A stretch of 64,000 nucleotides of DNA from Vitellaria paradoxa (taxonomy: Eukaryota; Streptophyta; Magnoliopsida; Ericales; Sapotaceae), in the NCBI GenBank assembly GCA_019916065.1, contig CM034237.1, positions 23,457,752-23,521,751 on the forward strand, in the 5' to 3' direction. A program made the translations under genes and the position numbers. The notes under the pieces were generated by a model. The model saw nothing but the letters and a program-made list of their open reading frames with translations. It searched no databases and was not told the DNA's origin. This document shows positions 45,680 to 55,195 of the stretch, piece after piece (the first letter of the stretch is position 1; every line of letters begins with the position of its first letter).

Positions 45680-47084
45680 CACTTATTAAAGACCCTTCCC
45701 AGCTTCAATTCATTATCCGAATCAGATCAGCATGATCAGTTCATAGCAATACCCCCTTCTTTAAAATCCTTTGTCCTCAAGGGAGAACCAGGGAAGCAAG
45801 CTCCAATGAATTGAAGGTCATTCTTAAAGCCAAAAAGAAGTACTTCTTTACACATTTCATCACAATTTTTTGTGCAGACAATTTTCATCAATCAGCTCAC
45901 TCTTGTGGGCACTCATTTGGGAGTTAAACTTGAGTCTGCTAGAGAAAACAAGGTAAAAATTGATGTTTAGTTTTCCACTCAAGTGTGCATAGTAGAAATC
46001 AACAGCAGGCGGAGGCCACGCCATTGGCGGCATGGTTTGTGAGAATCGTGTGATTTTAATATGATAAAAGAGGGAAACACAAGGATGAAAGGGATGATGA
46101 AGTGGTTTGGCGATCAGAAGGGTTTTGAGTTTATTATCTTTGATAATAACGGTGAACGTTTCTTCCTCCACCACTTCTTGATTCGATTCAAGGGCTTTCA
46201 GAGCGGCAAAAGAAGAGTTGGCGCGATGGTAGATACTGCTTTAATGGTGGAGGAAGGGGCTGCGGTTAAAATAGTTGTATGAGCAGCTTTGAAGGCTACG
46301 AAGTTGGAAGCATCGTGTGATGGAGACGATGGAATGGTTATGGCAGTGGTATTAACGGTGGCAACGCTTGGGCCTGTTGAAGTGGTCTGGATCGGGTAAG
46401 CAACACCCGCGGGAGCGTTGACAGAGAAATAGTCAATGACAACCAAGTGGAAGTTGAAGTTGTAGCTTTGCAAGAATACTAGGGTTTCTTCTTTGGATGA
46501 AGAAGAGCTCTCACAGTTCAGATTAACTTGGCTGTTTGGGATCTTTTCTTCTTCTACCTCAAATGTAGCTCCTTCATTTGTAGGACCTAAGCCTCTATTT
46601 TGTGTCTTGTTCAATAGCTCCATATTCTTCAAAATCAATCCTATCATCATGGTCTTCAACTCATTCAATCTAGCAAGAAATCATTCTTGCTACTGCTCAT
46701 ATTTTCTGATCCACCTTTCTTTGCTCTCCCCAAATTCTCTAATCACAAATTCTAATTTCTTGAAATGTATTTCTTTTGCCATTGCCAGGAAAGATGGCTC
46801 TGATACCTTTGTTATGGACTATTAGAAATTCAACTTCACAGATAAGCAATGCAACTCAATTCATTATCAAAATTTTGAGAATGATGTACAGAAAATGTGA
46901 GCTCAACTGTAATAGGGAAGAAGACTTCTCCACCATCAAATTAAATCCAAACTAAAGGCCAGATCAAATCTGTTACAACAAGCTACATTACTAACTAACA
47001 AATCATTGTTTTATATGTTACACTTATTAAAGACCCTTCACAGCTTAAGTCCATTATCCGGATCAGACCAGCATGAACAGTCCA
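45680..47084 (-). mobile_element. Small LTR retrotransposon remnant in intron 1
   Basis: On the minus strand a 275-bp LTR (47,084 to 46,810) opens TGGACTGTTCATGC and closes GTCCATAACA. It is followed two bases later by a primer site GGTATCAGAGCC (46,807-46,796) matching the initiator tRNA-Met complement. A gag-like frame starts at ATG 46,782. At the far side, after a purine-rich TTTAAAGAAGGGGG (near 45,755), the first 64 bp of a second LTR copy appears (45,743 to 45,680), then stops. Protease, RT and integrase are absent, so it is a short non-autonomous or deleted gypsy-type element. Confidence 0.7.
45860..46782 (-). pseudogene. Gag-like frame of the small LTR element
   Basis: The start MAKEIHFKKLEFVIREFGES at 46,782 is followed by ERWIRKYEQ and, after stops near 46,685, by FLARLNELKTMMIGLILKNMELL. 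These charged helices are typical of the N-terminal leader of plant gypsy gag proteins. A serine- and threonine-rich tail (46,198-46,480) replaces the expected capsid domain. A second open piece (45,860-46,174) has no recognisable motif. The frame is unlikely to encode a working protein. Confidence 0.5.
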
Positions 47085-47085
47085 C

Positions 47086-47345
47086 AGCATATTGCTTAAC
47101 CAACAACAGAATGTGTATCAATCAAGGTGGAAGGAAAACAAAGGGACGCCTTTACCCCGGAGAAAAAGTGGGTATTTACAGGACAAAGCATGTGGGCAAT
47201 CAAACTTAACACTAGCAAAGATACAGAGCATAAAATTCATTTCAAACATGGCCCAGCCAACAACTAGATGTGTATCAATCAACGTAAAAGAAAAAGAAAA
47301 GGACGTCTTTACCCCCGAGAACAAGTGGGTATTTACAGGACAGCC
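47086..47345 (-). repeat. Tandem copies 1 and 2 of the exon-1 splice-donor segment
   Basis: Copy 1 (about 47,245-47,345) contains the genuine end of PDRP1 exon 1. Copy 2 (about 47,092-47,186) repeats the last ten or so codons (CCTGTAAATACCCACTT then TTTCTCCGGG) and a donor GTAAAGG at 47,155, 157 bp beyond the true donor, together with adjoining intron (TTGATTGATACACAT). With copy 3 at 44,970-45,045 this forms a three-unit array. The LTR element is inserted between units 2 and 3. Confidence 0.8.
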
Positions 47346-47789
47346 TCGATCGACCAAGCAGTGGTCGAACTGCCCCAACGCCGCGTTCACAGAGTGCTCC
47401 ACCGTCCATCCAGTGCCGTCGGACACCATGTATATCGACTTCCCCACCGCCTCTTCCTTGCCGCCGCCTCCGGCTTCCGGAGTAGGGGGCGGCGATAGGG
47501 TCTCATCCGAATGAACCGGCGAGCCCACCTCCACAGTTGCCTGGCTCTGTTGGCCCGGGCGGTCCAATTTCCTACCGGAACGGATGACGCGAGCCCTAGA
47601 CCAGCGGTTCAGCTGAGGACTGCCCTTGACCCGCCGAAGCTGCCGCTCAGTGTCCGGCTCGGAGGTGGCTTGGATGGTCTGGTGGGCATTGAGAAAGGAG
47701 ATTTGTGTAGAGTTGGGCTTAGGGTCTGGTATCGCCGACGCCGGCGTTGTCGGATGATTGGGGAGGCCTAACGTCGAAGAGCAAAACAT
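47313..47789 (-). CDS. PDRP1: PDRP1 exon 1 (transit peptide and N-terminal domain)
   Basis: The 159-codon exon starts at ATG 47,789 (MFCSSTLGLPNHPTTP...). About 90 residues rich in S, T, P and R fit a chloroplast transit peptide plus linker. A glycine-rich patch (PEAGGGGKEEAVGK) follows, then the conserved domain start KSIYMVSDGTGWTVEHSVN, AALGQFDHCLVDRGCPVNTH and LFSG. The exon ends at the donor GGG|GTAAAG (GT at 47,312-47,311), phase 0, and joins exactly to VEDMELL of exon 2, 13.8 kb away. It is strikingly GC-rich compared with its surroundings. Two extra copies of its last 30-odd bases with the donor lie downstream in the intron. Confidence 0.93.
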
Positions 47790-48156
47790 ATTTTTTTCCT
47801 TTCAGAAAGAATTTTGCTTGGGTCCCATGAAAATTTTGATAAGAGGAACCGGATATATCATTTATCTTTTTTTTTCCCCCTTATATTTTCATTAAAAGTT
47901 TTATGAAAATATGTTTCAAAATCATTAATTCAAGAATATGTTTTTAAAATTAAAAACTATATTTGATTAATTTATTTAAAAACTAATTTTGAAAGTAAAA
48001 AATAATAAACTTTGCTTGATAAAATACTTTAAAACTAACAAAAGAAACATTACTTCTAACTAAAAACTATATATTTATATACATATTTCAGGTACATACA
48101 AATATAGATACACATGATAATTCATCATAATATTATTGAAATTATTGTGCATTACA
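47790..48156 (-). promoter_or_regulatory. Probable PDRP1 promoter and 5' UTR region
   Basis: The interval upstream of ATG 47,789 to the MITE at 48,157 is the only unique upstream DNA. It is AT-rich, with a pyrimidine run (TTTTTTTTTCCCCC) near 47,870 and a TATATATTTATATA-type run near 48,068-48,082 that could serve as a TATA region on the minus strand. I cannot place the transcription start. The MITE lies only about 370 bp from the start codon, so promoter function may include MITE sequence. Confidence 0.35.
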
Positions 48157-48552
48157 GGCATGTTCGTTGGCCGGATGAGAAAAGGGGGATTGGAGAAACA
48201 ATCCGTGGGACCCACCAAGTGAACCGTTTGCTTTGGTTTTTGTTTAGTTTGTGGGTCCCACGGATGGGATGTATTGTGAAGCGTTTCACTGGATGTGTAA
48301 TCTCGTGGGGTATGTGGTATTATTAATACCCCATCTCCGAATTTGTTTTCCGCCAAGATCCAAATGTTAAAATTTATTTCTCATCACATCACATATCAAA
48401 TCATACTTTTTATCCCACTTTATATCCCACCAACCAAACACCAAAAAAATAATCCCACATAAAAAATTAATCCCATCTTTTATCCAATCCCATCTGTGGA
48501 CCCTACGGTATTACTTATCCCCCATCTTCTAATCCCTCAAACAAACACAGCC
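48157..48552. mobile_element. MITE-like element upstream of PDRP1
   Basis: The 396-bp unit has related ends in inverted orientation: GGCATGTTCGTTGGCCGGATGAG on the left against the complement of CTAATCCCTCAAACAAACACAGCC on the right. It is flanked by TACA on both sides. Inside it carries repeated GGGATTGG/CCAATCCC-type words and the phrase GTGGGTCCCACGGATGGGAT. The ends are of the GGCTGTGTTTGTTTG type common in PIF/Harbinger-like MITEs, although a TACA flank is not the usual three-base duplication of that group. Confidence 0.6.
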
Positions 48553-48679
48553 TACATGGCTTAACCATTGACAGAATGTGAAATATATTATTTTATTACT
48601 ATTATATTATTTTTGTTATCATTTAATCATATATAATAAAATAAAATAAAAGTAGAAAATGTAATTTACGCACAAAACA

Positions 48680-50471
48680 CATTGAGGCCCTCAAATTGTG
48701 ACACACTGTGTCGCGATTAGATTCAAACGGTGAATCATGATGATCAATTGTGATGATAGTATGTCTTGAGACCACTGGATTTAGGGAGAAGTATTTGTTT
48801 TAATTTTGAGATAGGGTCTTAACAAAATTGGAGTTCCACTTAGCACTTTAAAATGAGTGTGTCAAGAAATTTGGATTTTGATTCTTAGTTCAAAAGTATT
48901 TTGATTATAATTTAAAATTGTAATAAATGGCTTTTTTTGGCAACTCTTTACTAATTTACACAATAAAAATAATAGGTCTTAAGTTCAACTGTGCATGGAA
49001 ATCGTTATACTTGGATACCTTGATATTTAAAATTCCTTCCACTCTTCGCAGTCGTAATTCGCAATATAATATCCAATTTATAAGTAATCGATTTATAACA
49101 ACGTCAAAAGAATTAGATACATATGATGTACAGAATGCGAGGCGATCGAGTCTTACAGGGTTGCCTATTTATCTCATTGAAAATTAGGCTAAACATGCTT
49201 GTCTGTCTAGTAATGATATTCTCTAAGGGGTTCCGTATATTGATTAAAGGCTAAATGCAGTCTAGAGAATAAGTTAATTTTTGGTATTCCAATAGAGTTA
49301 CTATATAAAATTTGACTTCTACTGGTAATAGGAATGATACTAAAAGTTATATTTGAAAGATAGGTAATTGGACTTAGATAGTCCTTATAAGTGAAGGATG
49401 GAATGATACCCTGGGAGATTTGGTGAAATGATCATCATAATGACCTTAGTAACTGAACTCAAAGAATGCCCAAACTGCTTACGTACCCTAGAGAAGGATT
49501 AGGTTGCTATAGTTTAAACCTAAGGTGGTCTAAACCATGTGTGTGTATGAATGATATCAATGGTAAAGGAAAGTAAATGATTATACATATATGATGCTAG
49601 AATGTCATGGATGACACCTTGGTAGCCTCAGGCGTCATCGTCAACCCTAACGGGCATTCTAAGGTGCAAATTGTGATCAAAAGAGGGTTAATGTCTTGCA
49701 TTAGATCCAGGCATGGGAACCTTACTCCTAGTTAAGTAAAGGAGTTGATGTTACACACTTGACTCAATATAGGAGCCTAGCTCCTGGTTTTAGGTGAGAT
49801 AGTGCATGAGACTTATCTTAATGTGGAAGCCTAACTCTAGATGGATGGTTGAGTTAGTACCTTGCACTTGACTCAATGTGAGAGCCCCACTCTTGAATAA
49901 GTGAAGGAGTTAGTGATTCACACTTAATGTAGAAGCTATGTTTAGATAAATGAGTTAATGTCTCGTAGTTAACTCAAAATGGGGGCCTCGCTCTGTGTGA
50001 ATTAGTGCTTTGCACTCAACACTAGGGAAAGCTTAGCTATGTGATTGATCAACGCTTCATGCTTGTAGATCGAGTCAATGCCTCATACTTAATTCTAAGG
50101 AGAGCTAAGCTTTTTGTGGGGAAGCCTAGCTCCTAAGGTTAGTGATCTAGTTTATGTAACATGAGTTTAGCGGTGAAGTGAATGACGCAATCTATATACT
50201 GAAATAAAACATCACATGTCAAATGTGACACAGTTCATATCCTAGCATTTAATCCTATTATGTGTGACAATTATAAAATGCATGTCAGATATATTCAACT
50301 ATAGATCGTTCCCATTCTTCAAATTGTTACTCACTCACGTGAATGCTCTGGATATGGTAACTATTTGACTTTTAAGACTATATCAACCTAAGTGAATATA
50401 TGTTTGCATTTATCATGGTGTACATAACATGTCAAGGCATACCAAGCCATGCTAAGACAAGTACATGGCAT
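48680..50471 (+). mobile_element. Gypsy LTR-like repeat, copy B (plus)
   Basis: In plus orientation the order is TTGGAGTTCCACTTAGCAC, TTTAAAATGAGTGTGTCAAGAAATTTGG (near 48,830-48,880), a minisatellite (49,690-50,110), then ACATGTCAAGGCATACCAAGCCATGC (near 50,430). This reproduces, diverged, the order of copy A at 26,760-29,110 but inverted. The two copies flank the PDRP1 gene. The right side is closed by an LTR-like start TGTAACGACTTG at 50,470. No reliable termini or coding region are visible. Confidence 0.5.
49690..50110 (+). repeat. Minisatellite related to 27,480-27,960
   Basis: Diverged units of about 55-60 bp recur: TAGGAGCCTAGCTCC, TGGAAGCCTAACTCTAG, TGAGAGCCCCACTCTTG, GGGGGCCTCGCTCTG, each separated by GAGTTAATG/TTGCACTTGACTCAATG-like words. 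Reverse-complemented, these match the AAGGCTCC and GCTAACT words of the array at 27,480-27,960. Confidence 0.7.
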
Positions 50472-52800
50472 GTGTAACGACTTGTATTTTAATATATATT
50501 ATTTTATTTGTGATGTATATGAGTATGATTTTATTTCATAACGTAATAATGTGTTTTGATGTGATGGATGAATTGACACAGTTACTCAATTTTAGTGTTA
50601 GATATTGTTCTGGTTGACACTAAAAATAAAATTGAGTTTGTAGAGTAGCCCATGCGCACTTAGAGGGTGGTTTGGGTGCACGTACTGCTCTGTGCACATG
50701 GATTGTTTCCTCTTGTGCACACGATCTATCACACTGCAACTTGTAGTTGCCTTTCTAATTTTACTGTTGAGTTTCTCTTTCATCATTTCCCTGTCAAAGT
50801 ATATCATGCCCAAGGCATCATGGCATCTTAACAGTACTTTAACAAAGCTCACAACGTAGCCCATTAATGACCAGGCTGAGCAACCACACACAGCAAGCAC
50901 CAAGATAACCATAGAATGCCCAGTAGCACCAGGCACATGTGCGCACACACGACACTCTCAAGGCGTGCATCAGCCCTTGCACACTCCTCCTCACACACAA
51001 AGACCACGTGAACACTACCACATGTTCGTGCGTGTGTCCCGTGTGGTGCCCATGTGTCCCGTGCTTCCATGCAACTTTCTGCCGTGTCCTACATCAACCA
51101 AGGGCTAAAATAGTCATGTTCTGCTAATGGGATGATTTGTGAGGTAATTTGTGCCCTAATTCTTCCAACTTCAATTATTTGTGTTTCCTTGGTTGATTTA
51201 TATTTAAAACCTGGTTTTCCTTTTGAATCTTGAATACTTGATGCTTAAGTAGCCAATTCTTGTGTTGGGTTGTGATGGGTAATGATTTAGAAGACTTGGG
51301 TGCATTGGATTTATATATATTTAGGGTTTTTATGGTTCTTGAATTAATTTGGAAACCATGAAAACCTAGAATCCCTTGGTTCTCCAACATTATTCTCAAT
51401 TTCTTACAATTGACCTAGAATTCTAATATAGTGATTAGGGGGGTTTTGTCTAGTAGCCCTAGAAATTGATAAACCAATGTTATGATTATGGGTTTTTTTT
51501 AGTATATTCAAGATTCGATGGATTGCCATTTGAAATTAATTCTGTCTAATTGTTTTAGATATCAAATCTAGTACTGTTATAATTTTGGCTCACTATAAGG
51601 TTGGCGATTCAATGTCTTGGTCAACCATAAACTATTTTTCCTAAATTCTAGCTAATTACCATTTTCATAGTTGTGTCTTGGTCCTTTCAGACCAAGTTGG
51701 GCAATTTTATAGCTGGAAACTTGTGGGCATTAGTTGTTCAAAGTCTCATCCTTTAATAGTTTATATTTCTATTTTTAAAAAATAATTTGGTGATGATGAT
51801 CATGAATGCCTAATGAGTAGACGACCCAATGTCTTACCTGATTGTGACTTGTTTTCCAAATGTCCACGCACAACCCTTTTTCTTAATCTCACTTGATTTC
51901 ATGCTATCTATGATACTTGTTCCCTATAGTCTAATGCCTACCTTTTATTTGTTAGTTTCAATGTTGTTATACAATTTTATAGTACCAAAAAAAAAATGTT
52001 AAAAATTGCAACCAAATTGCATTTTGAGGTAAAGTAGGTAAAATAGTGATTTTAGTAGGTAAAATCGTTAAAATCACAATTTTGTATACAATTCTAATGA
52101 TTTTAAAAAAGTCCAACTTTGTGTCTAATTTTAATAAACTATCGGAGAGAAATGAAATTAAAATGTTACAAGCCATCTATTACTAAACAAAGGTCTATTT
52201 TGTTCCATGAAATTGAGTAAGAGCATCGTCGTCTTTGTTAGTTCACCTTTGATCTCTCCAAATTGGTTCTTGGTCTTCTTCAAGTGTGATCCACCACTGC
52301 CACTATGAGCTGCAAACAAGGAAAGGTAACTTCGTTTTATTTGCTTAATTTCAAAAAAAAGAAAGAATTCATCCTTTTATATTTATTTTATAGAGGCTTC
52401 TTGATTACTAATCGGGAATATTAGTAATCAGACTTCTAGCTACGAATAACTTCTAGCGTGATTCATCTTTACAAACAAAGATTTCCTTCTGGTGTTGGGT
52501 CTTTTAGTGGAAAGCATTAAGGTTTTATAGGAAAAGCTCCTTCTTGGTGTTGTCAACTCCAGCCCTTTTTTCTAACGCTGTTCCCATCCTCTAGCGAGTC
52601 ACCTAGTCTATATGGTTGCACCTACTTTTGTGAATTCTTCGTCAAGTCATTCCTTTTTAGTTTGATTCTGATTCAAGTTCTTATTTTTTTCCTTTCTTTT
52701 CGATTTTTTTGGATCCCTTTGCCTTCTCATAAATTTTTATGTGAAGTTTATTTGTTTCTAAGATTTTTTTTTTGTTGATAATTTCTTTGTCATTTTAGAT
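50470..52800 (+). mobile_element. LTR-like block upstream of the hAT gene
   Basis: The block starts with TGTAACGACTTG at 50,470. It contains GC-richer text rich in CACACG/TGTGCAC words (50,650-51,080), AAACCCTAGAA-like words and TATATATATTTAGGG near 51,313, in the style of plant gypsy LTRs. I cannot define its end. It probably lies before 52,200, after which unique DNA leads into the hAT gene. Open frames at 50,598-51,127 on both strands reflect GC skew and carry no domain. Confidence 0.35.
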
Positions 52801-52895
52801 AAATGCAGTGAATCATATCTAGTAGTGGGGCTAGTTCTAGGTCTCCTCCACCCAAAAGAAATTCAAGAAAAAAATTTTCAAGGAGTAGGTCTGAT

Positions 52896-53268
52896 ATGGG
52901 TTGGGAACATAGCCTTGATGTTAATGGGGATTTGAAAATAGTTAACTATAAATATTATAATCGTGTGTTTATCAGGAAAATTTTTCATTTCAAACATCAT
53001 TTGGCTTGTACTCAACAAAATGTGAAAAGTTACACTAGTGTGCTAGATGATGTTAGAAAATTGATGTTGTCTACTCTAATCAAGAATTTGGAAGATTCTA
53101 GGAAAAGAAAGAGGGAAATTTATTTTGATGATGATGATGATGATGATTCAATTGAAGATATTGCAGTAACCTCGAAGAGAAAGAGAAAACATACTATAAA
53201 TGGTTGTTTGAAAAAATCTACTCAAATAACCATTAATCAATTAATGAAAAAAGATCTAAGCAAATTTC
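52896..53268 (+). pseudogene. hAT transposase N-terminal part with degenerate BED finger
   Basis: The frame from 52,896 reads MGWEHSLDVNGDLKIVNYKY, YNRVFIRKIFHFKHHLACT, then an acidic DDDDDDD run (from a GAT repeat near 53,127), a basic patch (TSKRKRKH) and a region before the transposase core. The BED zinc finger should have C-x2-C before the phenylalanine and H-x-H or C at the end. Here the two cysteines are replaced by tyrosines (YKYY), so metal binding is lost. The frame dissolves in a T18 run near 53,270, where an LTR-like block begins. A proline/serine-rich leader is open upstream to about 52,812. Confidence 0.75.
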
Positions 53269-53339
53269 CTTTTTTTTTTTTTTTTGTACAAGTGTTATTT
53301 CTTATTGTTGAGGCTAAAATTGTAAATTGACAAATCCAT

Positions 53340-54200
53340 GGTCAAAGATAGTGGTGTGTAATGTCTAAACTTAGTGTAGGTTAAGACACTACAGTCTTGA
53401 GTCAAGTAGAAGTGTGAAGGCCTTAGGAAAGCTGTGTTTGCATACTACTGGAAGTCCTAAAGAAGCCAAACAAGGTTTAGAATTGATTTACATAGGAAGA
53501 CTGCAGGAAGGCCACAGTTTGGCGCAAGAAAATCCTGAGAGCTGAAATTGGAGATTAAGCCGTGCGGGAAGCCCGCTCTAATTCGTGAGATGGCCGCAGG
53601 TGCACCCTTCCCGCGAGGTGTGCTATTTCAGCCTATTTTGCCTATTTCGAGCCCTAGCCACCTTAGTTTATCTATATATATCTTCTAGGCGTATTCAGGG
53701 AGATAGAGAGAGAACATACATCAAGCTTGTGAGCCAGAAAAGTCAAAAGGTTCTCTCAATTGCTTAGCCAAGCATTCTTGATTTTGCATGATTCGAAGGA
53801 GTTCGAATCTTTGAAGAGCTGAGGATTCAGCACGTGAAGATGTTGAGGATTCGGTGTTGAGCCTTTGAGGAATTGAAGGGCTTTCACTAAAGAAGTTGGT
53901 GAATCGAGGATTTGAGCAAACGTCAACAAAAGTATAGAGTCGATGAGTCGATTTATCGAGAGTTTGAGTTTGTAACCAACGTTTGATTTTAGTGAAAGTT
54001 TTTGTTTGAGGTTTCGTTTCGTGGGTTTCCTCATTTTGTTTATCTCACCTTTCGTTTTTCTGTGAGTGTGGTTGCTTGTTTGAGATTTTTATTAGTAATT
54101 TACGAAATTTCATTTTTGGTGGTGCTAAAAATCCGAAAGTTTGCAAAAACAATTGACTTGATTTGAAAGTATGAAATTGGATTGAAGCCACTTTTTTTCA
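53340..54200 (+). mobile_element. LTR-like block interrupting the hAT transposase gene
   Basis: The block begins near 53,357 with TGTAATGTCTAAACTTAG. It contains a TATA-like TATCTATATATATC (53,669-53,682) with a purine-rich downstream region (GGGAGATAGAGAGAG) and ends near a GCAAAAACAATTGAC-type 3' end (about 54,145-54,160). This arrangement is typical of an LTR with its own promoter. It replaces the region expected between the BED finger and DUF659 of the transposase. I did not find a target duplication, so part of the gene may have been deleted too. Confidence 0.4.
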
Positions 54201-54264
54201 AAATGAAATTAGGGAAAAATACCCAAAAAATCAGGTTATTCGAATAAATGACATTCTTGAGAAA

Positions 54265-55195
54265 TACAAAATGGAATGATAGAAGACTGACCGTCTATTA
54301 TGTCTGATGGATAAACAGATAATAAGAGATGATTTATTTGTAATTTTTTAATGAATAGTCCTAAAGGGACCATTTTTTTATACTCTCTTAATAGATCTTA
54401 GAATTCAAAGATTGGTGATAAAATGTTTGAAATGCTAAATGATTTTGTAGATATTGTTGGTGAAGAAAATGTTGTTCAGGTTGTAACAAATAATGCAGCC
54501 AATTATAAATCAACTAGAGTGTCATTGATGATGAAAAGGAAGAGTCGATTTTGGACACTTTGTACAGCCCATTGCATTGATCTTATATTGGAAGATTTTG
54601 AGAGGAAGCTTAGTATACATCGTGTGTCCATTGCTAAGGATAGAAAAATTATTAGATTTATTTATTTAAGGACCACACTTATTTCTTGGCTGAGGGAATT
54701 TACAAATGGAATAGCTTTTATCGGGCTAGCAATTACTAGATTTGCCATAGCCTACTTGACATTAGAATGTCTTTTTGAGCTAAGGGTGCATTAATAACTA
54801 TGTTTTTGTCTGCAAAATGGAGGTCTGACAAGTTTGTAGGTCTACAAATTGGAAGAACGTCCAATCCACAGTGATGGATAGTTAATTTTGGAAAAATGTT
54901 ACAAATTGTTTGAAGATTGCATTTTTTTTTTTAAAGTGCTTTGAATGGCGAATTCGGAATGCAAGCCAACCGTGAGATTTATCTATGAAACCATAAACTG
55001 TGCAGAAGATAAAATACAAGTGAATTTCTCAAATGTCAAGAAAATGTAACTTCTTAATTCTTATTTGCTTCATGGTTTCAATAAAGAATAATTGATTATT
55101 TTTTAGTTATTAACCTATTTTTTTCCTTTTTAGTTATGAACCTGTTTGAGAAATTATCAATGAAACATGGGAGTCTCAACTTCATTAGCCATTGC
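54265..55195 (+). pseudogene. hAT transposase central part (DUF659), broken
   Basis: The segment resumes the transposase with IMSDG near 54,300 and KGPFF near 54,365. The open frame 54,423-54,794 follows: MFEMLNDFVDIVGEENVVQV, VTNNAANYK, WTLCTAHCIDLILEDF, FIYLRTTLISWLREFT and ITRFAIAYLTLECL. The order matches the DUF659 domain of plant BED-type hAT transposases. Later pieces (KPTVRFIYETINCAEDKIQ near 54,970; WESQLH near 55,170) carry stops. The frame is then cut exactly at the LTR-like element at 55,196. Confidence 0.85.

Larger units (their letters stand above)
33474..47312 (-). other. PDRP1 intron 1, about 13.8 kb, filled with mobile elements
   Basis: The interval between exon 2 and exon 1 is one intron by phase and splice consensus. 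From the exon 2 side it holds unique AT-rich DNA (33,474-35,234), a SINE (35,247-35,511), an RTE LINE (35,662-44,566) with an L1 LINE inside (38,237-43,947), AT-rich DNA, two MITE-like units (about 45,050-45,650), a small LTR element (45,680-47,084) and the repeated exon-1/donor segments. Removing recognised insertions would leave a few kilobases at most. No host exon is seen inside. That the intron is spliced in vivo is inference from the intact coding exons. Confidence 0.85.

Noticed and set aside
47511..47771. Plus-strand frame over PDRP1 exon 1
   Set aside because: It is the antisense shadow of the GC-rich PDRP1 exon.
50598..51127. Overlapping cysteine-rich frames on both strands
   Set aside because: They arise from CACACG/TGTGCAC-rich LTR-like text that is open in several frames at once; no coherent domain.
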